Source of the DNA: CAZYQW01 sp964649825 | GTDB lineage: Bacteria; Planctomycetota; B15-G4; JADJEK01 | Reading direction: 5' to 3' | DNA length: 64,000 nt | Assembly (NCBI GenBank): GCA_964649825.1 | Contig: CAZYQW010000121.1 | Coordinates: forward strand, 67,077-131,076 | Shown: one piece after another, positions 53,052 through 61,376 of the stretch | Numbering within the stretch: the first letter of the stretch is position 1 | How the letters are laid out: the number at the start of each line of letters is the position of its first letter | The notes under the pieces: model-generated | What the model was told of the DNA's origin: nothing | What the model saw: the letters and a program-made list of their open reading frames with translations, nothing else | Database searches by the model: none | Translations under genes and position numbers: made by a program

Positions 53052-54611
53052 TCAGAGTCGCGCGGTCAGCGAGACGAGGCGGCACGCGACGAGGAGCTCG
53101 TGCCCCATGACGCGCGCGACCGTCCAGCTCGAAGGGACCAGTCGGACCTCGATGCACGGCGAGCCGCCGCCCTCGGCGGGCACCGCGAACGTGGCGCGCG
53201 CACGGCCCGGGACGTGCATCGTTCCCACGAACGTTCCGTCGATCTCGACGGCGACGTCGATCGCGGCGGCGTGGCGCGACCCCAGCGGTGCGAGCTCGAC
53301 CTCGATCTCGCGGCACGGCCGCGGCAGCATCGCCAGCAGCCGAGCCCCGATCGTGCCGTCCGGGTTGAGCCCGCCGTAGACCTGCGTGCATCCGCGGCCG
53401 GTGCTCGGCTCGATGCTCGACTGGAGCATGGCCTGGAACCGCTCGCGCCGGGCCGCGGCGCCAGCGGTCACCTGCGCGGGCGTACGCGCCGCCGCTCGCG
53501 CGGCCGCGAATGGCGCGCCTACCGGTGGTCGTGGTCGGTCCTCCCCGCGCGCCACGAAGCCTCGCTCGAGCAGTTCGTCGACGATCCAACGCGCGCAGGC
53601 GTCGGCACAGGCGGCGTTCGGATGCGGGTCGCGCTCGAGGCCGAACTCCGGCCGCATCTGATGGAGCAGGACCACGCACGCCAGCTCCGGGCGATCGCGG
53701 ACGAGCCGCTCGCGCACGAAGTAGGCGTGGCCTTTGTCGGACTCCGAGTCGCCCTCGAGCCACGCGACGAGCAGTCGGCCGTCGCGCGCACGCAGGACGT
53801 CGTCGAGACGCAGGAGCAAGCGCGCGTTGTCATCGTGACGGCGGTTCGACTCGCGGCTCAGGTCGGAGGTCAGCGCGGTCGCCCCGAGCTCGTACATCGA
53901 GACCGCGTCCGGAGCGTCGCCCCGTCGCACGCGGTCGGCCAGGGCGAGCACGAACGCGTGGACCATCTCGGTGCCGACCACGAGGAGCGGATCCTCCGCG
54001 GCCGGGTCATGCGAGAGGCGCGTGCGCCCGGACGCATCCGGGGAGAACGTGTCCGCGGTGTCGTTGCCGATCGGGATCGCGACCACGACGTCCGGGTCGT
54101 AGGAGGAGAGATTCTCCTCGAGGAACGACGTCGAGTTGCGGAGGTTCCAACCCGGCACGGCGACCGTCTCGGCCACGACCCGCGGGGCAGAGGGGCCGCG
54201 GACCTCGTTCAGATGAACCTCGATGCGGGCCGCGATCGTCTCGTCGTCCGCCAGACCGACGCCGAACGCCACCGAGTCCCCGACCACCGCGATTCGAACC
54301 GCGTTCGGCGGGATCTCGCCGGGTCGGATGCGCGTCCCGCGCGGCCCGACCCGGAATTCGCGGTCGAGGATTCGATGGGTGCCCGGCCGGAAGACGTAGC
54401 CGATGCGCGGGTCGACGTGGGACCGGTACGTGCCGGTCGACGACTTCTGTGCCTCCTCCGCGCCCGCCGCGAGCGCCTCGGCGAAGTCGAGCAGAGGTCG
54501 CGGTCGCAGCGACCGCCCGAGGAACAACGACAGCGCACCCTCCCCGATCAGGACGGTGAGGACGGCGGCCACGAGCAGGATGGCGATGCGGGGCAGGAGT
54601 CGCGAAAGCAC
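53052..54611 (-). CDS. SGNH/GDSL-hydrolase-like membrane-anchored protein
   Basis: About 519 residues if started at GTG 54611; the longer frame to 54752 overlaps the divergent gene. An N-terminal helix (LLPRIAILLVAAVLTVLIG) anchors it. The hydrolase core has block I RIAVVGDSVAFGVG, block III AIPIGNDTADTF and block V DPHPNAACADA, the expected Ser/Asp-His arrangement of SGNH esterases or O-acetyl hydrolases. The C-terminal 120 residues are beta-rich (IEVELAPLGSRHAAAIDVAV) and may bind carbohydrate. The start is uncertain because there is no good ribosome binding site. The stop abuts the sulfatase remnant. Confidence 0.82.
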   Translation of the reverse strand: MLSRLLPRIAILLVAAVLTVLIGEGALSLFLGRSLRPRPLLDFAEALAAGAEEAQKSSTGTYRSHVDPRIGYVFRPGTHRILDREFRVGPRGTRIRPGEIPPNAVRIAVVGDSVAFGVGLADDETIAARIEVHLNEVRGPSAPRVVAETVAVPGWNLRNSTSFLEENLSSYDPDVVVAIPIGNDTADTFSPDASGRTRLSHDPAAEDPLLVVGTEMVHAFVLALADRVRRGDAPDAVSMYELGATALTSDLSRESNRRHDDNARLLLRLDDVLRARDGRLLVAWLEGDSESDKGHAYFVRERLVRDRPELACVVLLHQMRPEFGLERDPHPNAACADACARWIVDELLERGFVARGEDRPRPPVGAPFAAARAAARTPAQVTAGAAARRERFQAMLQSSIEPSTGRGCTQVYGGLNPDGTIGARLLAMLPRPCREIEVELAPLGSRHAAAIDVAVEIDGTFVGTMHVPGRARATFAVPAEGGGSPCIEVRLVPSSWTVARVMGHELLVACRLVSLTARL

Positions 54612-54675
54612 GAGGAGAGTATCCCTCGCAACGGTGACGGGAGCAAGGTGCGCATCGAATGCGTACGATGCCGCG

Positions 54676-55800
54676 ATGTCGTTCGCCCTCTCGTCGATCC
54701 TCTTCTTCGCCGGCGTCTCCGCCGCGGCCGTCCTCGCCGGGGCCGTGATCACTTGGCTGTTCGCGCGGGTCGTGCTGCGCCGCCGCTTCTCGCGCTACTG
54801 GCGGAAGTTCCTCCGGGCGCACCTCGTGCTCGTTCCCGTCTACCTGCTCCTTGTTCCCCCGGTCGCGTTCGCGGTCTTCATCCGCATGGGGCTCGGCACT
54901 CGACACGACGAGGTCGGGTACGAGGGCCCCCGCGTCGACGCCGCCGGCGTGTGGCATTTCCAGAGCCGGACGTCGCTCGACGGCGAGCGAGCCGGGCGCG
55001 CGGCCGGTACGAACGGCGGCGGGTCGATCGCTCCGACGCCGCGCTACCCCGAGCGCGGCGTCGTCCTCGAGGCCGACGACGGCGTGCGGCTGAACGCCTA
55101 CTTCGTGCCGGCGGCCGGCGAGGCGCGGTTCGCGGCGGTCGCGGTGCATGGGCTGTTCCGCGGCGGGCTCGAGCTCGAGACGGTCGCGGCGATGATCAAC
55201 CGGCTCGGCGGCGACGTGCTGATGCTCGAGATGCGCAACCACGGGCGCAGTGGTCACGCGTGTCCGTCGTTCGGCCTGCGGGAGAGTCGCGACGTGGTCG
55301 CCGCCGCGCGCTACCTGACCGAGCGGCGCCCTGAGCTTCCGTTGATCCTCTACGGAGTGAGCCTTGGATCGGCGGCGGTCGCGCTCGCCGCGCCGCGCGT
55401 GATGGAGGCGGACGGCGTGGTCCTCGACGCGCCGTTCCCAACCTTCATGGACGTCTTCGATCACCTGGCCGGGGAACGCCTTGGGTTCTTCGAGCCGTAC
55501 CGCTCGCTGCTGCTGTGGTCCGTCGAGCTGCTCTGCGCCTTCGACGCCGGGGACGTCCGGCCGGTCGACGCGGCGGCGTCGCTCGACCCCTCGCTGCCGG
55601 TCCTCGTCATCGGCGCCGGCGAAGACGATCGCGCTCCGCCCGAGGACGTCCGCCGCGTCTACGCGGCGCTCCGCGCGCCGGAGGGGACCAAGGAGCTCTG
55701 GATCGAGACGACCGCCGAGCACGGAAAGGTGTGGGAAGTGGCGCCGGATCGCTACGAGGCGCGGCTCTCCGGTCTGATCGACCGAGCGCTCACGCGCTGA
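54676..55800 (+). CDS. Membrane-anchored alpha/beta hydrolase
   Basis: A 374-residue protein from ATG 54676. Two N-terminal hydrophobic segments (SSILFFAGVSAAAVLAGAVI; LVLVPVYLLLVPPVAFAVFI) precede an alpha/beta hydrolase domain. The nucleophile elbow is YGVSLGSAAVAL, the oxyanion region is AVHGLFRGGLE, and the acid and base are in GAGEDDRAPPEDV and TAEHGKVW. The substrate is not identifiable; serine esterase or lipase-like activity is expected. Its last 11 bases overlap the 3' end of the convergent ECF sigma gene. Confidence 0.9.
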   Translation: MSFALSSILFFAGVSAAAVLAGAVITWLFARVVLRRRFSRYWRKFLRAHLVLVPVYLLLVPPVAFAVFIRMGLGTRHDEVGYEGPRVDAAGVWHFQSRTSLDGERAGRAAGTNGGGSIAPTPRYPERGVVLEADDGVRLNAYFVPAAGEARFAAVAVHGLFRGGLELETVAAMINRLGGDVLMLEMRNHGRSGHACPSFGLRESRDVVAAARYLTERRPELPLILYGVSLGSAAVALAAPRVMEADGVVLDAPFPTFMDVFDHLAGERLGFFEPYRSLLLWSVELLCAFDAGDVRPVDAAASLDPSLPVLVIGAGEDDRAPPEDVRRVYAALRAPEGTKELWIETTAEHGKVWEVAPDRYEARLSGLIDRALTR

Positions 55801-56365
55801 GCTTCGCGGCCAGCCACGCGCGTGCGACGCGCCACTCGGCTTCGACGGTCGAGACCGAGACGCCGAGCGCGTTCGCCGCCTCGGCGACGGAGAGTCCGGC
55901 GAAGAACCGGAGCTCGACCACGCGCGCCTGCCGCCCGCTCAACTTCGTGAGCTGTCCGAGCGCGTCGTCCAGCGCGATCAGGTCGACCGTGGCGCCGTCG
56001 CCGCCGGCGCGGATCGCCTCGTTCAGGGTGACGCGCTCCCAGTGCTCGCCGCGCTTCTCCGTTCGCTTCGCGCGCGCGTTGTCGACCAGGATGCGTCGCA
56101 TCGCCTGCGCGGCGATGCACAGGAAGTGCGTCTGGCTCTCGTAGCTCGCGTCGTGCTGATCGACGAGACGGAGGAACGCCTCGTGCACCAGTGCGGTCGG
56201 CTGGAGCGTGTGGTTCGCTCGCTCGTCGTTCATGCACCGCGCGGCGATGCGGCGCAGCTCGGTGTACACCAACGGGAGGAGCTTCTCCGCCGCGGAAGAA
56301 TCGGCGCCGGCGCCGAGCCGCCGCAAGAGCTGCGTCACTTCGTCTCTCGCCTCGATCTCACTCAT
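55790..56365 (-). CDS. ECF-type sigma factor (HTLQPTALVHEA class)
   Basis: A 191-residue sigma factor of regions 2 and 4 only. The block NHTLQPTALVHEAFLRLVDQ and ELRRIAARCMNDE mark the sigma-70 subfamily expanded in planctomycetes and acidobacteria. Region 4 is LSGRQARVVELRFFAGLSVA, EAANALGVSVSTVEAEWRVA. No anti-sigma gene is adjacent. The start is six bases after the aat stop, so it may be cotranscribed with aat. The 3' end overlaps the convergent hydrolase gene by 11 bases. Confidence 0.94.
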   Translation of the reverse strand: MSEIEARDEVTQLLRRLGAGADSSAAEKLLPLVYTELRRIAARCMNDERANHTLQPTALVHEAFLRLVDQHDASYESQTHFLCIAAQAMRRILVDNARAKRTEKRGEHWERVTLNEAIRAGGDGATVDLIALDDALGQLTKLSGRQARVVELRFFAGLSVAEAANALGVSVSTVEAEWRVARAWLAAKLSA

Positions 56366-56371
56366 CGGTGG

Positions 56372-57106
56372 TCATTCTGCTGGATCGCGGCGGTCGTCCA
56401 AAACGATTTCGGACCTCGGGAGCACGAGGTCGAGCGGCTCGGACGCGGCTCGTCGCGCGCGTTCGAGGTAGGTCGCGCGCGGAACCGTGAAGACGCCGAG
56501 CGACGTGAGGTGGCGCGTCGGATACTGCACGTCGAAGAGCTGGATTCCGGCCGCGAAGAGCGTGCGGACCGCGCTGACGAACGCGATCTTCGATGCGTCA
56601 TCGACTCGACGGAACATGCTCTCGGCCGCGAACAGGCGACCGATCTGGACGCCGTAGAGCCCGCCGACCAGGCGGCCACCGTGCCATACCTCGATCGAGT
56701 GGGCGTGGTCGTCGCGATGGAGCCCGACGTAGGCGTCGATCATTTCCGGCAGGATCCACCGTCCGTCGCGGCGCTCCTCCCCGCACTCGTACATCACGCG
56801 CCGGAACGCGCGGTTCCACGTCACGCGGAACCCACCGTGCCGCAGCGTCCGAGCGAGGCGCCGCGCGACATGCAACCGTTCGGGGGTGGCGATCGCGCGC
56901 GGGCTCGGCGACCACCAGAGCGGCAGCGTCGTCTCGCCGTAGCACGGGAAGATTCCGCTCCGATAGGCAGTCAGCAGCCGCTCCTGCGTCAGGTCGCCGC
57001 CGATGGCGACGAGCCCGTCGCGGTCGGCGGCGTTCGGGTCCGGAAAGACGCAGGGCGCGCCAGGCTCGAGGAAGAGCGGGATCGGTTGAAGACGACGCGT
57101 GGACAC
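56372..57106 (-). CDS. aat: Leucyl/phenylalanyl-tRNA-protein transferase
   Basis: A 244-residue enzyme that adds Leu or Phe to N-terminal Arg or Lys to mark proteins for ClpAP (N-degron pathway). It starts with GTG at 57106. Signatures are VFPDPNAADRDGLVAIGGDL, YRSGIFPCYG, LPLWWSPSPRAI, HSIEVWHGGRLVGGLYGVQI, AAESMFRR and FDVQYPTRHLTSLG. The core is complete. It is divergent from recQ with about 73 bases between the starts used here. Confidence 0.95.
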   Translation of the reverse strand: MSTRRLQPIPLFLEPGAPCVFPDPNAADRDGLVAIGGDLTQERLLTAYRSGIFPCYGETTLPLWWSPSPRAIATPERLHVARRLARTLRHGGFRVTWNRAFRRVMYECGEERRDGRWILPEMIDAYVGLHRDDHAHSIEVWHGGRLVGGLYGVQIGRLFAAESMFRRVDDASKIAFVSAVRTLFAAGIQLFDVQYPTRHLTSLGVFTVPRATYLERARRAASEPLDLVLPRSEIVLDDRRDPAE

Positions 57107-57179
57107 GCGGGGAGGATACCGACTTCCATCGACGACGAAGCGGACGTTCCGTTTCGCGCCCGCGGCACGGTTCGCTACC

Positions 57180-58901
57180 GTGGCGAACGCCGTGGATGCA
57201 GATCGAAACGAGAGACGGGAGAACGATGACGCGCGAGAGCGCGCGGCGGAGTTGCTGTGGACCCGGTTCGGGCACGCGCGCTTCCTTCCACCGCAGGCGG
57301 AAGTCGTCGAGCACCTCCTCGCCGGGAACCACGCGCTCGTGATCATGCCGACCGGCGGCGGCAAGTCGATCTGCTACCAGCTTCCCGCCCTGCTGCTCGA
57401 CGGCGTGACGATCGTCCTGTCGCCGCTCATCGCGTTGATGCAGGACCAGGTCGACGCGCTCGTCGCGAAAGGGATCCCCGCCACGTTCATCAACTCGTCG
57501 CTCGATCGCCGCGAGCGCGAGGCACGCCTCGCGTCCGTCGTGCGTGGCGACGTGAAGCTGCTCTACGTCACACCGGAGCGGTTCCGCAAGCCGGAGTTCG
57601 TGAGCGCGATCGCCCGCGTCCACGTACCGTTGCTCGCGGTCGACGAGGCGCACTGCGTGAGCGCGTGGGGTCACGACTTCCGGCCCGAGTACGGCCGCGT
57701 CGGCCGGATCCGCGAGCGCCTGGGCGATCCGCCGACGATCGCGCTGACCGCGACGGCGACGCTGGACACGCAACGGGACATCCGGGAACGCCTCCGGATC
57801 CCGGATGCGCGCCTGTTCCACGCCGGCATCGAGCGCGAGAACCTGAGGATCGCCGTGAGGACGGTGGGGGATCCGGAGGAGCGGTTCGAACGGATCGTCG
57901 ACGTGATCGGCCGCATCGGCGGGTCCGGCATCGTCTACTTCGCGCTCATCAAGGACCTCCGCGCCACGAGGGAACGGCTCCACCGGCGCAGAGTCGACAC
58001 GCTCCAATATCACGGCGACATGAACGCGAAGGATCGACGCCGCGCTCAGCGGACGTTCCTCGCGTCGAACGACGCCGTGGTGCTCGCCACCAACGCGTTC
58101 GGGATGGGCGTCGACAAGCCGGACATCCGCTTCATCCTCCACGCGCAGGTGCCGGGCAGCATCGAGTCGTACTACCAGGAGATCGGCCGCGCCGGCCGCG
58201 ACGGCGCGGACAGCTTCTGCGAGCTCCTCTACCTCGAGGAGGACTTGATGATCCAGAAGCAGTTCGCCGAGTGGGCCAATCCGGACGCGCGCTTCCTGCG
58301 GACCGCACACGACGTGCTCGTGCGGTGGGGCGATACGCTGCACGCCCGCGGGCTCGAGGACCTGAAGGAGACCCTCCTGCTGAAGAACCGCGCGGACGGA
58401 CGCGCCGACACCGTGCTCGCGCTGCTCGCCGCGGAGGGAATCGTCGAGGGGTCGTTCGAGCGCCATGACTTGCGCGTGGTGCGAGGGCTCGCACCCGGCG
58501 AGGAGGATCGCATCATCGATGTCGACAAGCGCGAGCGCGACCTGCGGCGCCTGCTCGAGGTGGTCGAGCTCGCGCGCGGCAACGGCTGCCGGAAGGCGGC
58601 GATCCACGGCTACTTCGGCTTCCCCTGGCCCGGCGGTCCGTGCGCGAGCTGCGATCGCTGCGCGGACGCGTCGACGTTCCTGGGCGGCTTCGAGGCGCGT
58701 GCACCGGCGTCCGTCTCGGCGGCGGAGGACGCGCCCGTCGAGGTCGGGGCGTGGATCCGCGTGAAGGACCGGTTCGTCGTCACGGTCCAACGCGTGTTCC
58801 GAGACCGCGACCGCTGGATCATCGAGGCACAAAGCATCGGCGACTTCAAGACGCGCACGTACGACCTGAGCCGCGTCGCCTGGGAGCCCATCGAGTCGTA
58901 G
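57180..58901 (+). CDS. recQ: RecQ-family ATP-dependent DNA helicase
   Basis: About 573 residues from GTG 57180; the 57099 GTG would overlap the aat start codon and is less likely. The helicase has FLPPQAEVVEHLL (motif 0), Walker A MPTGGGKSICYQ, DEAH box VDEAHCVSAWGHDFRPEY, TATATLDTQRDI, IVYFALIKD, ATNAFGMGVDKPDIRF and IGRAGRDG. A zinc-binding tail is partly kept (PCASCDRCADAS). The C-terminal 90 residues do not look like an HRDC domain. It unwinds recombination intermediates. The exact start is uncertain because no strong ribosome binding site is present. Confidence 0.93.
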   Translation: MANAVDADRNERRENDDARERAAELLWTRFGHARFLPPQAEVVEHLLAGNHALVIMPTGGGKSICYQLPALLLDGVTIVLSPLIALMQDQVDALVAKGIPATFINSSLDRREREARLASVVRGDVKLLYVTPERFRKPEFVSAIARVHVPLLAVDEAHCVSAWGHDFRPEYGRVGRIRERLGDPPTIALTATATLDTQRDIRERLRIPDARLFHAGIERENLRIAVRTVGDPEERFERIVDVIGRIGGSGIVYFALIKDLRATRERLHRRRVDTLQYHGDMNAKDRRRAQRTFLASNDAVVLATNAFGMGVDKPDIRFILHAQVPGSIESYYQEIGRAGRDGADSFCELLYLEEDLMIQKQFAEWANPDARFLRTAHDVLVRWGDTLHARGLEDLKETLLLKNRADGRADTVLALLAAEGIVEGSFERHDLRVVRGLAPGEEDRIIDVDKRERDLRRLLEVVELARGNGCRKAAIHGYFGFPWPGGPCASCDRCADASTFLGGFEARAPASVSAAEDAPVEVGAWIRVKDRFVVTVQRVFRDRDRWIIEAQSIGDFKTRTYDLSRVAWEPIES

Positions 58902-59001
58902 GAGGGCCGTTCTACGGCGGCGGCGCACGGAACGTTCGAGGATCGATCACGGCCGCCGCGAACGGTAGTGTCGTGACGACACGAACCATGCGGCGGCCGC
59001 G

Positions 59002-59442
59002 ATGTTCCAGCTCCTCCTGACCCTTCATGTCCTCGGTGCGTGCGTCTGGACGGGCGGCCACCTCGTGCTCGCCATCGGCTATCTCCCGCGCGCCGTCCGG
59101 ACCGGAGACGTCGCCCCGCTCCAGGCGTTCGAAACCCGCTTCGAGCGGATCGGGATCCCGGCCCTCGTCGCGCAGGTCTTGACGGGGTTCTACCTCGCGC
59201 ACCACTACCTCCCGCCGTCCGAGTGGATCTCGTTCGGATCCGTGGTCTCGAGCCACGTCACCGTGAAGCTGATCCTCCTCGTCGCAACGGTCCTGCTCGC
59301 GACGCACGCGCGGCTCCGCGTGATTCCGCGTCTCGACGCGGGGAACGTGCGGTTCCTCGCCGTCCACGTCGTGGCCGTCACCGTCATCGCGGTGCTGCTC
59401 GTCGTCGTCGGTGTCGGGATCCGGACGGGCGGAGTCTTCTGA
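59002..59442 (+). CDS. Small integral membrane protein, CopD/DUF2269-like
   Basis: A 146-residue protein with four hydrophobic helices. The start MFQLLLTLHVLGACVWTGGH has the His and Trp pattern seen in CopD and related copper-resistance or heme-handling membrane proteins; a second His pair is in FYLAHHYLPP and another in VKLILLVATVLLATHARLR. The family assignment is tentative. The stop codon lies inside a 13-bp perfect hairpin shared with the convergent gene. Confidence 0.8.
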   Translation: MFQLLLTLHVLGACVWTGGHLVLAIGYLPRAVRTGDVAPLQAFETRFERIGIPALVAQVLTGFYLAHHYLPPSEWISFGSVVSSHVTVKLILLVATVLLATHARLRVIPRLDAGNVRFLAVHVVAVTVIAVLLVVVGVGIRTGGVF

Positions 59443-59453
59443 CTCCGCCCGTC
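59424..59453. terminator. Bidirectional terminator-like hairpin spanning a stop codon
   Basis: GACGGGCGGAGTC (59424-59436) and GACTCCGCCCGTC (59441-59453) form a perfect 13-bp stem with a TTCT loop. It contains the TGA of the 59002 gene and ends 21 bases from the stop of the convergent beta-helix gene. No U-run follows on either strand. Confidence 0.7.
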
Positions 59454-59474
59454 AAGACGGTGGTCCGTAGACGC

Positions 59475-60875
59475 TCACTGATCCAGCCGCTGCGTCGTGG
59501 TCGGCCCGCCGGAGCCGAAGTCGTTGCCGGAGAACGAGGCCACCGTGCCCTGGCCCTTGCCGCGGCCCGCGATGTCCGGCCCGAACGGTGCGCCGTTCCC
59601 CTTGCATTCGTTCCCGTCGATCACGGTGTTGCTGGCGTTGTTGTCGATCCCCTCGTGGGCGTTCTTCAGGCACACGTTGCCAATGAGTTGGACGCCGGAA
59701 CCCGTCGCGACATCGATGCCGTCGCCATAGTTCCGGATCAGCTCGTTCTGCTCGAGCGTCACCGTGCTCGCCTCGACGTGGATCCCGTCGAACCCGACGA
59801 AACGGACGTCGTTCTCGCGCAGGATCGCGCCCGTCGACTCGTACACGAAGATCCCCGCGCCGCCCGCGCGCCGGACCTTGTTCCCGGCCACCGTGCCGCT
59901 GAAGCTCTGCACGAAGATGCCGTCATCGTCCATCACCGCGACGTCGTTGTCGATGACGTCGATCCCCGGCCCGTCCACCTCGATCCCGCACTCCCCCGAC
60001 TCGCGGATCTTGTTGCCCGATACGACGACCGACGCCGCGACCGTGTCGACGTCGATCTGGATCCCCGAACTCGAGGTCCCGGTGCACCGGTTGTCGGCGA
60101 TCGTCACCTGGATGACCGGCGCCGTGACGTCCAGCAAGATCCCTGGCCCGTACACGCCGCTGATCGTGTTCGACCGCACGATCAACCCCGCCGTGGCGTG
60201 TTCGACGTCGATCTCGATCCCTTCGCCGTCGAGCCCCCGGAACTCGTTGTCCTCGACGATCGACTGCTTGCTCGGATGGCTGGGCACGACGTACAGACCC
60301 GAGTCGTGAGCCGAGCTCTCGTTGTCGCGAATGACGAACCGACCGCCCTCCGCGCGGATCGTGTTGCTGCCCTCGCCGCTGCGGAGCTTGTTCCTCTCGA
60401 TGCGCGTCTCGGAAAGGATCGAGGGTGCATCGACGTCGACGTGGTTTCCGTCGCATCCGACGACGGTGTTCTCGAGGATCCGCGCGTCGTTCGCGGCGAC
60501 CTGGATGCCGAAGTCGACCGGGCTGCGAACGACGTTGTCGCGGACGAGCGCCCGCGACGCCTGCACCCAGACGCCCGGCTTCCCGTTCGCGAGCAACAAC
60601 CCCTCGACGGTCACGCCCTCCGCCATCACGCGGACGCACGGACCCAGGTACTCCGCGTCGATCATCGCCCCGTCGTCGCCGCGCAACGTGACGTTCGCCG
60701 TCGAGATCGTCACCCGCTCGCGATACGCCCCTCCCTCGACGAGCACAACATCGCCAGGCCCCGCCGCGTCGACCCCAGATTGAATCGTCGCATACACCTT
60801 CGAGGGCACCTCGATCGTGCCCCCCCGCGCAAGCGTGGTGACGAGAAAAAGCCAGAAGACGATAAACGTACGCAT
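59475..60875 (-). CDS. Secreted right-handed parallel beta-helix protein
   Basis: A 466-residue exported protein. The ATG at 60875 has a perfect AAGGAGG five bases upstream and a signal peptide (MRTFIVFWLFLVTTLARGGT). It shares the entry motif IEVPSKVYATIQSGVDAAGP with the 21179 gene and has many rungs (VTLRGDDGAMIDAEYLGPCV, LIGNVCLKNAHEGIDNNASN). It is a NosD/pectate-lyase-type fold. No catalytic residues are assignable; a polysaccharide or surface role is likely. Confidence 0.9.
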   Translation of the reverse strand: MRTFIVFWLFLVTTLARGGTIEVPSKVYATIQSGVDAAGPGDVVLVEGGAYRERVTISTANVTLRGDDGAMIDAEYLGPCVRVMAEGVTVEGLLLANGKPGVWVQASRALVRDNVVRSPVDFGIQVAANDARILENTVVGCDGNHVDVDAPSILSETRIERNKLRSGEGSNTIRAEGGRFVIRDNESSAHDSGLYVVPSHPSKQSIVEDNEFRGLDGEGIEIDVEHATAGLIVRSNTISGVYGPGILLDVTAPVIQVTIADNRCTGTSSSGIQIDVDTVAASVVVSGNKIRESGECGIEVDGPGIDVIDNDVAVMDDDGIFVQSFSGTVAGNKVRRAGGAGIFVYESTGAILRENDVRFVGFDGIHVEASTVTLEQNELIRNYGDGIDVATGSGVQLIGNVCLKNAHEGIDNNASNTVIDGNECKGNGAPFGPDIAGRGKGQGTVASFSGNDFGSGGPTTTQRLDQ

Positions 60876-61107
60876 GTCAACCTCCTTGTCGCTGGTCTTC
60901 CACACCAAGCGGAAGTCCGGATACCGGAGCCAAAACGACCACCCCCGTCGAACCGAACAAATGGGGTTCTCCTGACCCAAACCCACGCAATGACCTGCGG
61001 GACTGGGCGGAACGAAAGCTCCGACGAGGAGCGGGAGAAGGGAATGAGGAAGGGACTCATGAATGCGACGTCGTGAGCCACGCGACGGCCCGGAGAAGGC
61101 GCGCTGC
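60876..61107. other. Intergenic region upstream of the beta-helix gene, up to the IS left end
   Basis: I see no gene or convincing promoter here. The stretch serves as the 5' leader of the beta-helix gene and as the target flank of the IS21-family insertion. Confidence 0.4.
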
Positions 61108-61158
61108 TAACGGCAAGTCGAAAAGGGACCACCGCGGCAACTTGAAAAGGGACCACCT
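61108..61158 (+). repeat. IS left terminal inverted repeat
   Basis: Two GAAAAGGGACC motifs within about 50 bp, ending ACCACCT. It matches the right end in inverted orientation with one indel and a few substitutions. Confidence 0.9.
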
Positions 61159-61191
61159 GCGAGACCATGGCGCGGACCCAAGGGATGGGGT

Positions 61192-61296
61192 TTGGGGAAG
61201 GGCGGAGCCCTTCCCCAATCTTTCGGGGAGCCGCGCGAAGCCAGCCCTTCGGGTTGGCTGAAGCGGAGCGCGGCGTTCCGGGGGCGAAGCCCCCGG
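61192..61296. repeat. Three consecutive perfect or near-perfect GC hairpins in the IS
   Basis: TTGGGGAAGGGC/GCCCTTCCCCAA (61192-61218), AGCCAGCCC/GGGTTGGCT with one G-T pair (61239-61259) and CCGGGGGC/GCCCCCGG (61278-61296), each with a three-base loop. They lie between the left inverted repeat and the istB stop. Confidence 0.85.
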
Positions 61297-61329
61297 GAGG
61301 AGGGGGTCCAGGGGGAGGAGACTCATGAA

Positions 61330-61361
61330 TTGTGGAGAACTCGAGCGTTGTGGAAAACTCG
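61330..61361. repeat. Direct repeat TTGTGGARAACTCG, 18-bp period
   Basis: TTGTGGAGAACTCG (61330-61343) and TTGTGGAAAACTCG (61348-61361). The second contains TTTTCCACA on the minus strand, a DnaA-box-like 9-mer. It sits just after the istB stop. Confidence 0.75.
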
Positions 61362-61376
61362 GCTCCCCGCCTCGAG

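Noticed and set aside
61330..61361. Possible replication origin from DnaA-box-like repeats
   Set aside because: Only one 9-mer fits TTWTNCACA, there is no AT-rich unwinding region and no dnaA or dnaN nearby; the repeats belong to the IS.
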